From Sarocladium kiliense (taxonomy: Eukaryota; Ascomycota; Sordariomycetes; Hypocreales; Sarocladiaceae): 64,000 nt of DNA. How positions within the stretch are numbered: the stretch's first letter is position 1; each line of letters begins with the position of its first letter. The stretch covers positions 578,670 through 642,669 of the forward strand of contig JAUZTG010000023.1 in NCBI GenBank assembly GCA_030734395.1, written 5' to 3'. Made by a program: the position numbers and the translations under genes. Shown piece after piece: positions 1 through 11,040 of this stretch. A model generated the notes under the pieces. That model did no database searches, was not told where the DNA came from, and was given only the letters and a program-made list of their open reading frames with translations.

Positions 1-136
1 CACGTCCCCGCCAGCTTGCGTCTGATATCACACAGTAATACGATCTATACGAAACGCACCTTTGAATGGGTTTATTGATCGTTCCGCCGCCAACCGGCCG
101 AACCATTGCACTCTACCGAAGCTTCACGCACCAAAT

Positions 137-1292
137 ATGGTCAGATTCCATCCACTTCTGGCCTTGCTCGCCACATCGCTATGGGCCACAACTTCAGACT
201 GCGCGTATGCAGGCGCAAGAGGTCCCCTGAAGGACCGGTCCTTCCTCCCATTCCTCAGTCACGAGACAATCTCATACGTGAACACCGAGCTATGTGGCCG
301 GACACTGGCGAACTACACCTTGCAGTGGGAAAATGGCTCCCTCGCCGCCCTGGATCGTTCATGTTTGGACCATCAGCAGTGCCTACTTGATACCCTCACC
401 GAGAACAACAAGGCGTACATGTCGTCCGCCGGCCTCGTCCGCCGGCCTCAGCCCGATCTTACTTTCGACTATTGGCCCGACTATCAGTGAAGTTGGTGTT
501 CTATCGGTTAGAAGGCCATTGCTCGCCGCGTTCGTCTCTCTAGGAGCAGTAGGTGCATACCCTACCCGAGTTCTCAGCTACTCAGACGACGACCCTCTTT
601 CTGTCCTCAGAACTCCCACTGTACTCAGTCACCGTGTTCTCGAAGGTATTAAGACATCAAATCGGAGGTGGAGGGTGGTCATCATCGCGCTGCAGTACAT
701 CATCGTGGGCCTGGCGGTCGCCCACACTGCCCTGACATCGTGGCAACTCGGCGTGAGCACCACACTCAATTTCGTCTGCCATAGTTCTTATATGCCTATC
801 ATATGGACGACCTTGCCCGTGCTGGTACACCTCCCCGTAGCAGCCTCAATGGCCGTCTCCGTACGTCGCACCATCCCGAAGAGCTCTCACCACATCATGG
901 GTGAACTCAAGTTGTGCCTGCAGCACGATCCCCTACCTGAACGCAGTCTTCAAATAACAATGATCAGGCTGTGGTGGCGATGGGTAGCAACCATGTTCGC
1001 CTTCATCCACACCCTCGTGGGGATTATCATCTACTCTTCTCTTCTCTTCACAATGACCACCGACGCGGCAATTATCGTCTTGCGATACTTCATCTCGGCC
1101 TTTGTCTGCCGTCTGATACTCATGTTTGAACTGGCAGGGATGAAGTGGGTGCACCACCAGCAGAGAGTTGCGGCCGACGGCTCAGATCGGACGCCACACG
1201 GCGATACTGGGAAGCTATTACCAGGAGGAATCGAGCGCAGGGATTTAGGAATGGAATTGGACTATCTGCCTGTTGCAGGTGGTGGGCGGTGA
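137..1292 (+). pseudogene. Secreted-type multi-pass membrane protein gene, frameshifted by a 13-bp duplication
   Basis: Two overlapping frames each hold half of one protein. The first starts at the ATG at 137 and opens with a signal peptide (hydrophobic run, then a CAYAG-like cleavage region), followed by a Cys-containing, N-glycosylation-type (NYT, NGS) luminal part. The second frame carries about five hydrophobic helices and ends at 1292. The frame changes inside a perfect period-13 repeat at 422-449. Removing one 13-bp unit leaves 1143 nt, exactly 381 codons, with the text running SSAGL-SPILLS-TIGPTISE into the membrane part. I recall fungal hypothetical proteins of this architecture, but the function is unknown. 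No intron can repair it: the only GT...AG pair across the repeat is about 15 nt apart. The gene is therefore disrupted, or truncated to roughly 118 residues. A sequence or assembly artefact is the alternative. Confidence 0.75.
422..449. repeat. 13-bp tandem duplication (two copies) inside a gene
   Basis: The unit CGTCCGCCGGCCT occurs twice back to back at 423-435 and 436-448; the period-13 match extends one base each side. Thirteen is not a multiple of three, so the duplication shifts the reading frame of the surrounding gene. Confidence 0.95.
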
Positions 1293-4076
1293 CTTGCTTG
1301 CTCCTGTTGAATGTCAAGCATGTAGACATGCCTTTGCGGATAAATGTGAAGGATTCGGACCGAACCGCACCAAACAAAGACCCTGGTATATGCGCCCATG
1401 TCTGAGCCTGCTCCTATACCTTCTATACAGGATAAGAAACCCGACCTTGCCGAAATGCCTGGCAGCTTGGCTCGGTTAGATATCATCAACACCACCACCC
1501 TCCCCCTGTCCCAGCTGCGCATGCACCCGACCTATGTGCAGCCCACTGATAAAGCAATTACAATTCAACTCCTTTGCCAGTCACACAAGTAGCAAAAGTA
1601 CCCAGCGGAGATAGAATAACTTGTGGTGTTGTGGATGTAAATTTCTTGTAAGCGTAAGAGTAGTTAGGCAAGGTTGACTTATAGTTCGGCTTATCGCAGT
1701 CTTATCTACCTCCGCCTATATTTGCCTTAGTTCGATTTCTTATTAGCTCAGACTGAAGCAGCACTGCTTAGTTAGAAAAGTGAGATTGATGATTTGATTC
1801 CGGCGGCTAACGTGACTACAGTCCCGGGAGTTGTCCTCTGCTGATCTTGATTGACGTACCAGAGAAACTAGGGGATATTTATCGGATCGCGATGATCCTA
1901 CCTTGGTCAGAGCTGTGACTAGCATCAATTGAGTGCATACAGCCAGATCTGGCAAGCACCACCTCAGCTCTCTGCAGCCATGGCCTGGGATCCTGGGCGT
2001 TGCACTAGACTTGATAGTCATTTCTCTTCACCGCTATATTGAGATGTCTGAATTGGGCGCCAAAACATCCGTGGTTGGATCCCAGGACTGACGACATGTC
2101 TGTGTATGCTGATGGTAGATGCATCGTTCGGATCTGTTTCACGGCAACTCTTTCGATCACTCACATATTGGTGATGCTGGTTACAGTGAGATCCAACTAA
2201 AAAGCAGGAAATATGTCGAAGAGATGGCTGCAACAGCATGGTCTCATTTGACGTATTCTCACTTCTTGTGGCTTCGCTCTCGCCAAGAAAAGTATCAAAA
2301 CAGGCTACCCGTCAAGCTCGCATCACCAACAACCAATAGCATCTAGCCTCGCTTAGCATTTCTGCTTGAGGCATTTCAACATGGCCGAAGAAAGAAGCGA
2401 AGACGCGAGCCATGGCAGAGGAGGAGAATTCAAAGCGACGCAAAACTCCTTTCAAGAAAAACGTGGGAGACTCAACCAATCGGGTTTGCCGCGCCATCAC
2501 CATGTTATCAACAGCCGAGCGAACACAGTAGCGAATGCGAGGAGCACATTCGAGGTGTGTAAGGGCCCAAATGTGGCCCTACAGTAATTAACATCGGGCG
2601 TCAAAGGCGGACAGCTTCGTCCGGCTCGTCGAGCCGGCTGACTTGCAAGATGGAGGTCAAGACTAGGTCCGTGCCACCTGAGAAGAACAAGGATGATCTT
2701 ATCTCATTTGAGCAGAAGTCCTAACCGATTCAAGATCTCCTGCATGGCAGCCGCATGTGGCTGTCCCGCTCACCTTGTTTAATCATAGCGCAGCGCAGTG
2801 GTGGACTCATGCACGAAGCAGTCCAAGCCAGCACAGGGATATCCGAATACAGGGATCAGATGGCTTTTCTCCCGACATCACAGTTCAAACGGGCGGGTCA
2901 TCTACCCGGCCGCAGGGCGTGGTCCACTTTCCGCTTCCCCTAATAAAGGTGAACAAGGTATTATGCAGATGCCGTCTCTGCGCCTCCAACCTGGTGGGTG
3001 TGTACAGTCAAGCTTACGTTGGTGCCCGTCTGCCCTCACCTCTCTTCCCCCCCTTAGCCGAACTTCAGCTCCGAGCCAGGGTTCTTTTCTTCTTCAGGCT
3101 GACCGACCTGCACCTAAATTCAGCCCCAGGACGGGAAGCGCCAGCCACACCTAGCTTAGAAGAAGATAAGATTTGCAGCCTTGCCGTTCGTATACGGCGT
3201 CGTGCCAAGGGCAGGACGGACGTATCACACCGATCAGTGGGTCGGCCACGCGGTCTTGGCCAAGGTTGAGGCTGAGCCAAGTCTGACCACGAGGATGTAA
3301 TATAGATCATCACGAGATGTGCAGACCCAGAGCCCAGGGCCAGTCGATCCACCTGTCAAATGCCGCAGTGGGTGCTTATCCGGATGAAACCCAATTTGTA
3401 CATGCACCGGCAACCGGCAACCTCAGTCTCAGTCGCCGTTCACCGGTCACCGTTTGCAATACTTACATACACGAGCGAGCTTACACGAGGTAATCAAGGC
3501 CCTTGCGTCTCAGGGGAGGGGGGTTCGTTCTTCACCATCCTTTTTGCACTCCATCACGGCACAGTCAATTGGGCACCTAAACGCGCTTACAGTCCTCGAG
3601 GATGGTGCTAATCGTCCCGTCCTGTGCCCAGCATGACACCACACATGCATCGTCCACTTGGAGGGGGAATACTTCTTCCCGTGATACCTTACCGAAGCAT
3701 CCGCAGTGTCCCATTGGGCCACCTTCAGCAAGCCTCACGACGCCCGATCCACCTGGTGGTTGGAGTGATCAGGGAATGGGCAGCTTTCCAACGGTCTCCC
3801 TGACTTCACTCACGTCTTGCGGGCTGCTCTTCCTCTGCGTTGCCCGAGTCGGCTCTTCGTATGACCTTGATTCTACTTAGGGCCAGTCGTGTTGAGAGAA
3901 GCCAAGCCCGTGACAAGTATATAAAGTCCTCGTAGACCATGCCTTCAGAAAAGGAAAAGATGCTCCAAGTCACATCTTCATCATTCGGAGAAGTTGCTCT
4001 TCCTCTGCCTTTGATTATTTGATCCTAGCCTTCCACTCTACTCCAGTTCTTCCTCGCGCTAAGGCGTATCTTCGAC
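1293..4076. other. Intergenic, 2.8 kb
   Basis: Only short overlapping frames without family features are present. The last 250 bases are the promoter of the multicopper oxidase. I see no RNA gene, mobile element or recognisable relic. Confidence 0.5.
3918..3925 (+). promoter_or_regulatory. TATA box of the multicopper oxidase gene
   Basis: TATATAAA lies 152 nt upstream of the ATG at 4077. It is followed by a pyrimidine-rich stretch, a normal fungal core-promoter arrangement. Confidence 0.55.
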
Positions 4077-5973
4077 ATGTTCTTCTCACGCATGGCTGGC
4101 GGCACGGCGCTGGGAAGTCTCACTCTCCTGGTCCAGGCCCAGCAGGATTGGGAAGGCACTCCCTTTGGGGCGCCATACTCTGAAGCCCTTCACATCCCTC
4201 CGGTCAAGGAGCCTGTCATGTAAGTCTATTCTCGAGTCTTCACGTTCACTCGCTCACGCTGACGCCTCTTTATACGTAGGCAGGTCACCAACCCGGTAAC
4301 GAACCAACCCATTGACTATTATGAGATGGATGTTTTGCCTTTCCAGAAGGAGATCTTCCCCGGCCTCAGCTCCACAGATATGGTAGGCTATGATGGCATG
4401 TCTCCCGGTCCGATGTTTGTCATCGAGAAGGGCCGCGAGGCTGTCGTGAGGTTTTCCAATAAGGCGGACGATGCCAGCGTCATCCACCTCCACGGATCTT
4501 ACTCGGTAGGCCACACAGAAGCCTTTGCTCTACCCAGTCAAGCTAATGTATCATTAGAGATCCCCTTGGGATGGCTGGGCCAAGGATAAGATCGAAGCCG
4601 GACAGTACAAGGACTACTACTGGCCCAACAGCCAGAGCGCTCGCCTTTCCTGGTACCATGATCATGCCATGGATCATGTATGTCGCTATCATCCTGTCTT
4701 ATACTGCCCATAACTAACCTAGCAGACTGCGATGAACGCCTACTTTGGTCAGGCTGGCGGCTACATCATCCGCGACCCAGCAGAGGCCAGCTTGGGCCTG
4801 CCGTCAGGCTATGGCGAATACGAGATCCCTCTGATCCTTGAGAGCAAGAACTATCACCCCAACGGCACCCTCATTGCCCCTGGTGCAGCCAATGGAGGCA
4901 GCAGTTTCACCAACATCATCCAAGTTAACGGCAAGCCGTGGCCGTACTTCAAAGTTGAGCCTCGGAAGTATCGTTTCCGCCTGCTCGACGCCACTGTCTC
5001 CCGCACCTTTGAACTGTTTCTGAGCGAGACTGCGGAAAGCGAGAAAATCCCCTTCCAGGTTGTTTCCTCTGATTCTGGTCTGTTGACTGAGCCCGTCACC
5101 ACTTCAACTCTGTCGATCTCAATGGCGGAGCGTTACGACATTGTAGTTGACTTTGCCTCTCTGGCTGGTCAGAACGTCACTCTGCGCAACGTAGGCACCT
5201 CAACCGTCTTTGAAGAGCTCAACAGCATCATCCGCTTTGTGGTTGATGATGAAGCTGTCGAGGATCCCTCCTCTGTACCCTCCACGCTGCGGGAGCTGCC
5301 CACCACCCCACCCTCGGATGGTACCGTTGCGCATGAGTTCCGCTTCGCCAATACCAATGGCCGCTGGACCATCAACGAAGTCGGTTTCAGCGACACGAAC
5401 AGTGTTCTTGCTAATGTGCCTCGCGGTACCGTTGAGATCTGGGAGTTCCAACATCTTGGTGGACCTGTTCACCCCATTCACGTCCATCTCGTCGACTTCC
5501 GCATCCTGTCCCGCACTGGTGGTACTCGGGGCGTCCAACCGTATGAGGAGGCTGGTCTCAAAGATGTTGTCTGGCTTGGACCCGGCGAGACTATCCGCAT
5601 CGAGGCTTGGTACGCTCCGTGGGACGGTTTATACATGTTCCACTGCCACAACATGCTACACGAGGATAACGAGATGATGGCCTCCTTCAACGTCACCCAA
5701 CTTGAGGATCTGGGCTACCCTGAGACATCTTTCGCTGACCCCATGGAGGAGCGCTGGCGTGCTGTTGAGATCGACCTGCAAGACTTTGAGCCCGAGGCTA
5801 TTCGGACAAAGATCGAGGAGATGGCATCACTTCAACCTTATAATAATATCGCCGAGGTTGAAGAGGCGCTCAATGAGTTCTGGGACCATCCCGAGGATGC
5901 TACACGTGTAGGTGAGCCTGCTGTGAAGGCGAGGCGGATCAGTCGTATCGAGCGATCTAGAATTGCGCAGTAG
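4077..5973 (+). CDS. Multicopper oxidase, bilirubin-oxidase/laccase type
   Basis: Exons 4077-4219, 4280-4505, 4558-4677 and 4726-5973 give 578 residues. The start is followed by a hydrophobic secretion signal ending near LVQAQ. All copper sites are visible: HLHG at 117-120, WYHDH at 155-159, HPIHVH at 412-417, and HCH-N-M-L-H with the blue-copper Cys470, ending at Met480. In this superfamily an axial Met ten residues after the Cys marks bilirubin oxidase and CotA-like enzymes, as opposed to high-potential laccases with Leu/Phe. The enzyme should oxidise phenolic or tetrapyrrole-like substrates and reduce O2 to water, outside the cell. An intact cupredoxin-1 SPWDGWA segment follows the second intron. 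It is convergent with the DUF4246 gene (221 bp apart). The in vivo substrate cannot be told from sequence. Confidence 0.93.
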
Positions 5974-6194
5974 ATTTCGTTTCCAGGATCAGGGCAGTAA
6001 TAGCGCCAGAATATACGTATCCGACCCTATGATCGTGCAGCTTGTTCCCACGCTCTTCGGGAAGACTCCGACCCCTGCTATTGAGTATGACCAGTGACAT
6101 TTGTAGCCGCAAGACAGCTCCATGGACTAAAAGCCCTTTCATTCTATAGAAGTTCAGGCGCGTGGAGCCAAAGCCGATGAAGCCCCCCCCCCGG

Positions 6195-8547
6195 TTAATG
6201 TTCGCAAAAGTTGAAGTTGTCGATCTCAAACGCAGTGTTGAGTTGCTCATGCACACCCGTCCTCTCTTCCATCAGCTCTAAACGAACCTTCTTTGCCTCA
6301 TCCAAGTCCATAAGATGATCAGCCTCCTGCATCACCATTCCCTGCAGTTCGACCGGCAACTTTGATAGCAACTTGGAAGTGAATTCCGCATCGCTGTCCC
6401 ACCAATGACGCTGCTGTGGGCCAACATTCGAGGTCGAGATAACGGGGATATCCGGGTCAACGAGGAACAACGCCAGGATCTTGCGGTGTCCGGGACGGGT
6501 TGGATCGGTGAGCTCGAAAGGGCTGACACGGTGCTGGTAGACGTTCGGGAAGAACAGAGCGCGACCACTGCGAGTAAGGACCTTGCCGATGTCCTGAATC
6601 GTGCTGTGACCCTCCTTGATAGCAAAAATACGTTCGATCACATCAAATTGGCCCTGCTCGTAGCGAAGTTCTCCCATCATATCCTCTTCGTTCGCTCTGG
6701 TACGGAAACTGAGGTAGCTGTCGGAGATGTTCTCACTATCGTAGTAGTAAAGCGCAGTTGCGCAAATGTGCTCGTTGAGCATCCCCTCCACATGCCACGA
6801 GCCGCCCTCATAAGTCGGAGATTCCGGGGTGAGGTGGATATTGGCAAGTTTGACAACAACTTGGATCCTCGAGGTGCCTTCAAAAAAGCCGGAGGAAGCA
6901 ACATCGCTTGCATCGAACTCCAGAGGTACGTCGGCACTCGGGTCTGGGATTTCGGGCTCGTGCGTCTGCGCGAACCACTCAAGGTCCATCTTCCTGCGCG
7001 GCGTGAGCTTATAGTCTCGCATCTCATGATCATATTCGTCTTCGACCTCGTCGCGGTCTGGTTCCCCAGCTTCAAGGGGCCTGTTCGAAGAACTACACCA
7101 TCGATACCCATTTGTTACGCAACTATCCCCAGCGGAGCATGCCCAGGTCGCATTCAAGGTGGAGAGACGCTGTCTTTGAAGTCCATGAGGCCATGAATAC
7201 ACCAAGTTCCATGCTGGCAGGGACATCTCGATGAACTTCTCAATCACGTTGTACAGTCCTTCGTGATGGACCGGATGTAGGTTGTTGATGTAGCTTTCGA
7301 TCGTCGCCTTGCCATCAGAGGAAATACCGACATCGCAAGGTAGCCATTGGAACTCATTAGATTGGCTCATAACAGCGCGCTCAATATGAAGTGGCTGAGG
7401 TATGACAAGCCCGGTACCACTGTAGGTGAGGGCATCTTTGAGGCCTATGCGTTTTCCAGGTACCCAGCGAGTTTTCCCGTAGATGAGAGGCCAAAGTGAA
7501 GGGTGAACAAGATCGAGAACCTGGTTGTTGGAGCCCGGGTGCCAATCCTTCTGATCTTCTGGCACGTTCTCGAGAGGCGCAACAGCGTCCTTTAAAGCTC
7601 GCGTCAAACCGTCTGTCAAGATCGTGTCTGACTTAATGGCAGCAGCAGAGTAGTCCATAACAGGGATGAGCCCGGTCTTCTCGTAAAAGGGCGCTTTCTT
7701 GCGTATCTCATCAATGACCTGTGGTCTGATTAGTATAATCGTCGCGAGTGATCACACAACAGATGCACGAGACTAAGATTGACATACAGCATCCGCTATA
7801 GCTGGAGTAAAGTCGGCGTGAGGGAGGTCGAGGATCTTAGGCCAATCCATTCCCAGCATCTCCTGTTTCCAGCGACCAGCAATCTCATCATCGTGGCACT
7901 TGAGCCACCACTCAGGCTTGTTCGTCAGCTTCTCAATGACGTTGAGCATGCAGACTTCACGATTGAGCAGCGTGCTTGCTCTCCAGCTGTAATCATGCTC
8001 AGGCCTCAGAATAGGAAAATGGGCCTCAGGTAGATATCCTAGCTCCAAGCCGAGGCCAGGCAGCTCAGGCACGTCGTCTGTCTTGGCCTCTTGCTTGACG
8101 GCCTATATCGAGACAAAGGTTAGCCATCATAATGAAGGATCATATAAATGAAGCGCACGGAGCGACGGAGCGAGAAGAAGCACTGGAAATGCACACAGAG
8201 CATGGTTCAAATGTAGGTGATTGGGCAGAACTCACATCGAGGCGAGCCTTGAAGACCTCATCGTTCAGCGCATCGCTGACGGCTACACGCTGGTCATGTT
8301 CGAGCACATCCAGCAAGCCCTGAGAGTAAAGGTAATCCCAGGTTGTTTCGTGGACAGAGGCCTTGTGCTTCCTTTTGATGAACCAATCGGCGAGCTGAGA
8401 GACCTGCTGGTCAGTCATTCGCGTTTCCAGGGCTTTCACCCGTGCGATGAGGCGCGGCAGGGTACCGAAATCAGATCCCACGATAGGACGTGGAGGCGGT
8501 GATGCGACCCGGACAGGGCGGGGTAACTGAGCGGCTGGTCGTGGCAT
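6195..8547 (-). CDS. DUF4246 family protein
   Basis: Exons on the minus strand: 8547-8236, 8102-7788 and 7718-6195 (716 residues, introns 133 and 69 nt). The protein matches the large fungal DUF4246 family in length and landmarks: a charged N-terminus with a long helical region, the block GGSWHVEGM near residues 515-522, then YQHRV and GHRKILALFLVDP downstream. An H-x-E pair at 518/520, a later His and a following Arg resemble the metal and 2-oxoglutarate ligands of Fe(II)/2OG oxygenases, so an oxygenase-like fold is my inference; no member's reaction is known to me. No signal peptide. An acidic linker (GEPDRDEVEDEYDHE) lies mid-protein. It faces the multicopper oxidase tail to tail. Confidence 0.9.
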
Positions 8548-9886
8548 CTCGTTCTATGTGACGAAAGAGGGCATACGTATCGGGTGAATAGGTGTCAGCC
8601 AACTTTGCTGGGTCGTTGCGACGGACTGGCGCATGAAGTCGCGATCAAGGAGCTTTCTTATAGAAAAGACCAGAACCCAGAACACGAGGGCCGCAGCCTC
8701 GAATGTGGGGAGGCTAATTCACGATCTTTCACGATCATAGCCAGAGTGCACCCGTGAGATTGCAACTTAGGTTGGGTCTGTGAGAAAGAGTGGATGGTCT
8801 AGCGGTGTGGGTAGGGATTGAGTGAAGTGCAGCATCAAGCGATTGCTGTAGGCAGCAGAGGTCATCAATCGCTAGGTCTCGATCATGAACCCTGTCTGCA
8901 CAGTCCAGGGTCCTATCGCGTGCGCAAGACAGCGTCGTGAATAGGATTGAGAGATGTCCAGGTCCACCGTCGCTGCCTGACAACGTTGCTTGAGCTCCTT
9001 CACGCTCAATTGCGGCATTCAGCTCACAGTTGTGCAGGAGACTCCAGAGTTACCTGGGCTGGTGGTTCTGCCTGTTGAGGATTCCAGCAGCCATTCATCT
9101 GTTTGACTCCGACTCCGGGTCATTTCTCTGTTTCTACATCTGGTGAAATGACGATTGCCACGTTTGGCTGAACAATTCTCTTTCTCCAGAATGACATTAG
9201 CTAGACCAAAGCCCACGTGCAAGCATAGGCGGCCCGACCGATCTGAAAGCAGCGCGTCGTAAAGCTCCACGGCTCGTCGGCGACTCCATTGGCTTCCCAG
9301 CACGCCCAATCTGATCATAAGTCTTGATTTCAAATTACCACTTCGAGCTTCCTTACGTCCTATACAAATACAGTCTTTTACTATCACGAACCGAACACCA
9401 CGTCGCTTTTGTTTGGGTAGTAATCCACACCGGCCCTGGCCATAACGGTTCCGGTACCACAAGCAAGACCATACGCCAACAATTCTCTGCCAGAAACACA
9501 TATCATGCCAATTCTCATAGTCAGCTGAATAATTTATCAAAGCCATCCCATGAACTTGACCAAGCTTTCCGATGCAATCTCTTGCGCGGAGAATGGACTC
9601 CTCTATCCCGCTCAGCACTAGCATAGCTCTGAATAGAATGTCCGCCTCAGGCGCCTTAGCTTCGTCCTAAAGCGTCGGACTTCGGGTCGTCGCGTAGAGC
9701 GAGACGCGATACGTCACTGTAGTGTACCAAAACCGGTCAGACACAGGTACAAAAGCCAAACGAGCTACTCATCTGACATCCATAAGGCAAAGTTAAGTGT
9801 GGCACAATCTCACCAGGATCTCACTAGCGCTCTCAATTGACTCCTCAAAAGCGCCATCCTCGCCCGTCAGCTCGGGCCCATCAGAC
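8548..9886. other. Intergenic, shared divergent promoter region
   Basis: Lies between the divergent DUF4246 and DUF924 genes. A 201-codon minus-strand frame at 9019-9624 opens with an alternative start codon, has no family features and lacks fungal gene structure, so it is not called. Confidence 0.5.
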
Positions 9887-10995
9887 ATGAGACGAAGCTC
9901 CTCGTCACTTGCCCTGCGACAGCGACTATCAGCAAGTCAAGCCAGACCCTCCATCATCTCTCTTGCCATCACATCGAGAGCAGCTATCACCAGCCCTCGG
10001 TCTACAGTCAACGTATCCGAACGGCATCTCAGGTCTATCAGCACTACGAACGCCAGACTTTACTCTACTAGCAGAATGTCGAACACTGACGCCACCCCCA
10101 CATTCAAGGAGGTCAATTATGAGCTCCTCGATGAACTTCGCCGATTCTGGTTCGAGCATATCGATGATGAAAGTCGACTTATTCTCCCTGACATGTCAGT
10201 CATGAAGCGCTTCTTCATGGGTGGCGAGGACTTCGACAAGGCTTGCACGTAAGCATAACCAAGAATTCCCCGAGAGTCAAGAGACATGCTAACCATTCTT
10301 CTAGAAAGAAGTTCACTCCAGCCTTGGAAGAGATCAAGGAGCAGGGCATTATCTCCTCATCGACCCTTCTAACGGCGCTGCCTCCCCGTGGTCCTCTAGA
10401 TTGGCTAGGCTTCCTGCTTCTTCTGGACCAGATCCCACGGAACTGCTATCGTGGCGAGGCCTCAGGACAGGTCTTCACCTTCTTCGATCCCCTCGCGCTC
10501 GGAGTGGCTCTTGCAGCGCTTGAGAAGGAGATCTTCACCAGCTCACCCGTTCTGCGATGGCACTTTGCCTACCGTTTCTGGCTTTGTCTGCCGCTGGTCC
10601 ACAGCGAGTCCATCGCCATCCACGATCGCATCGTTCCCGAGATCATCGGTCCTCTCAGAGCAGACATCGAAGCTCTCATTACCAACTCGGGCGATCGAGA
10701 AGACGGCTCGGAGGAACGTAAAAGGGCGCTCGCAGTCTTGCAACAGCGCCAGGAAGAGGGCCGCTTCTTGATAAGCAGCCAGACGGAGGCGGAGGAGAAA
10801 CACGTGTCCATTTTGAGGAAATTTGGACGGTATCCTCATCGCAATGGACCGCTTGGTAGAGAGATGAGGCCTGAGGAGCAGAAGTACCTGGATGAGGGTG
10901 GTGATACTTTCGCGCCCCCCAAATCGGACGAGGAGAGAGCGAAATGGGAGGCTGAGAGGGAAGCGGAGAGGAGACGCACTGCCGCACAGCAATGA
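9887..10995 (+). CDS. DUF924 family protein with a mitochondrial-type leader
   Basis: Exons 9887-10248 and 10305-10995 (350 residues, intron 56 nt). The body (from about residue 70) carries the DUF924 landmarks: a LDQIPRNCYRG block with the FDPLALG segment after it, an HSESIAIHD block, and ILRKFGRYPHRN near the C-terminus. DUF924 proteins are small helical cytosolic proteins of unknown activity in bacteria and fungi. Here an Arg/Ser-rich, acid-poor N-terminus (MRRSSSSLALRQRLSAS...) ends in ARLYSTSR just before an internal Met at residue 64 (10076). That is the shape of a cleavable mitochondrial presequence, and the internal Met could yield a cytosolic form. The C-terminus is a charged helix rich in Glu/Arg. 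Convergent with the RWD gene, with only 45 bp between stops. Confidence 0.88.
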
Positions 10996-11040
10996 TGAAT
11001 TGCGCCAGGGGTTATCCGTATCATTAGATCTATGTCAATG

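Noticed and set aside
437..451. An intron to repair the frame of the first gene
   Set aside because: The only GT...AG across the repeat is about 15 nt apart, far too short for splicing, whereas a 13-bp duplication explains the shift exactly.
2757..3269. 170-codon plus-strand frame
   Set aside because: Overlaps several equally long frames, begins at a weak codon and has no protein-like pattern.
6405..7196. 263-codon plus-strand frame
   Set aside because: Antisense to the DUF4246 gene, whose family motifs are clear.
9019..9624. 201-codon minus-strand frame
   Set aside because: Opens at a non-ATG codon, has no recognisable motif, signal or domain, and lies in a divergent promoter region.
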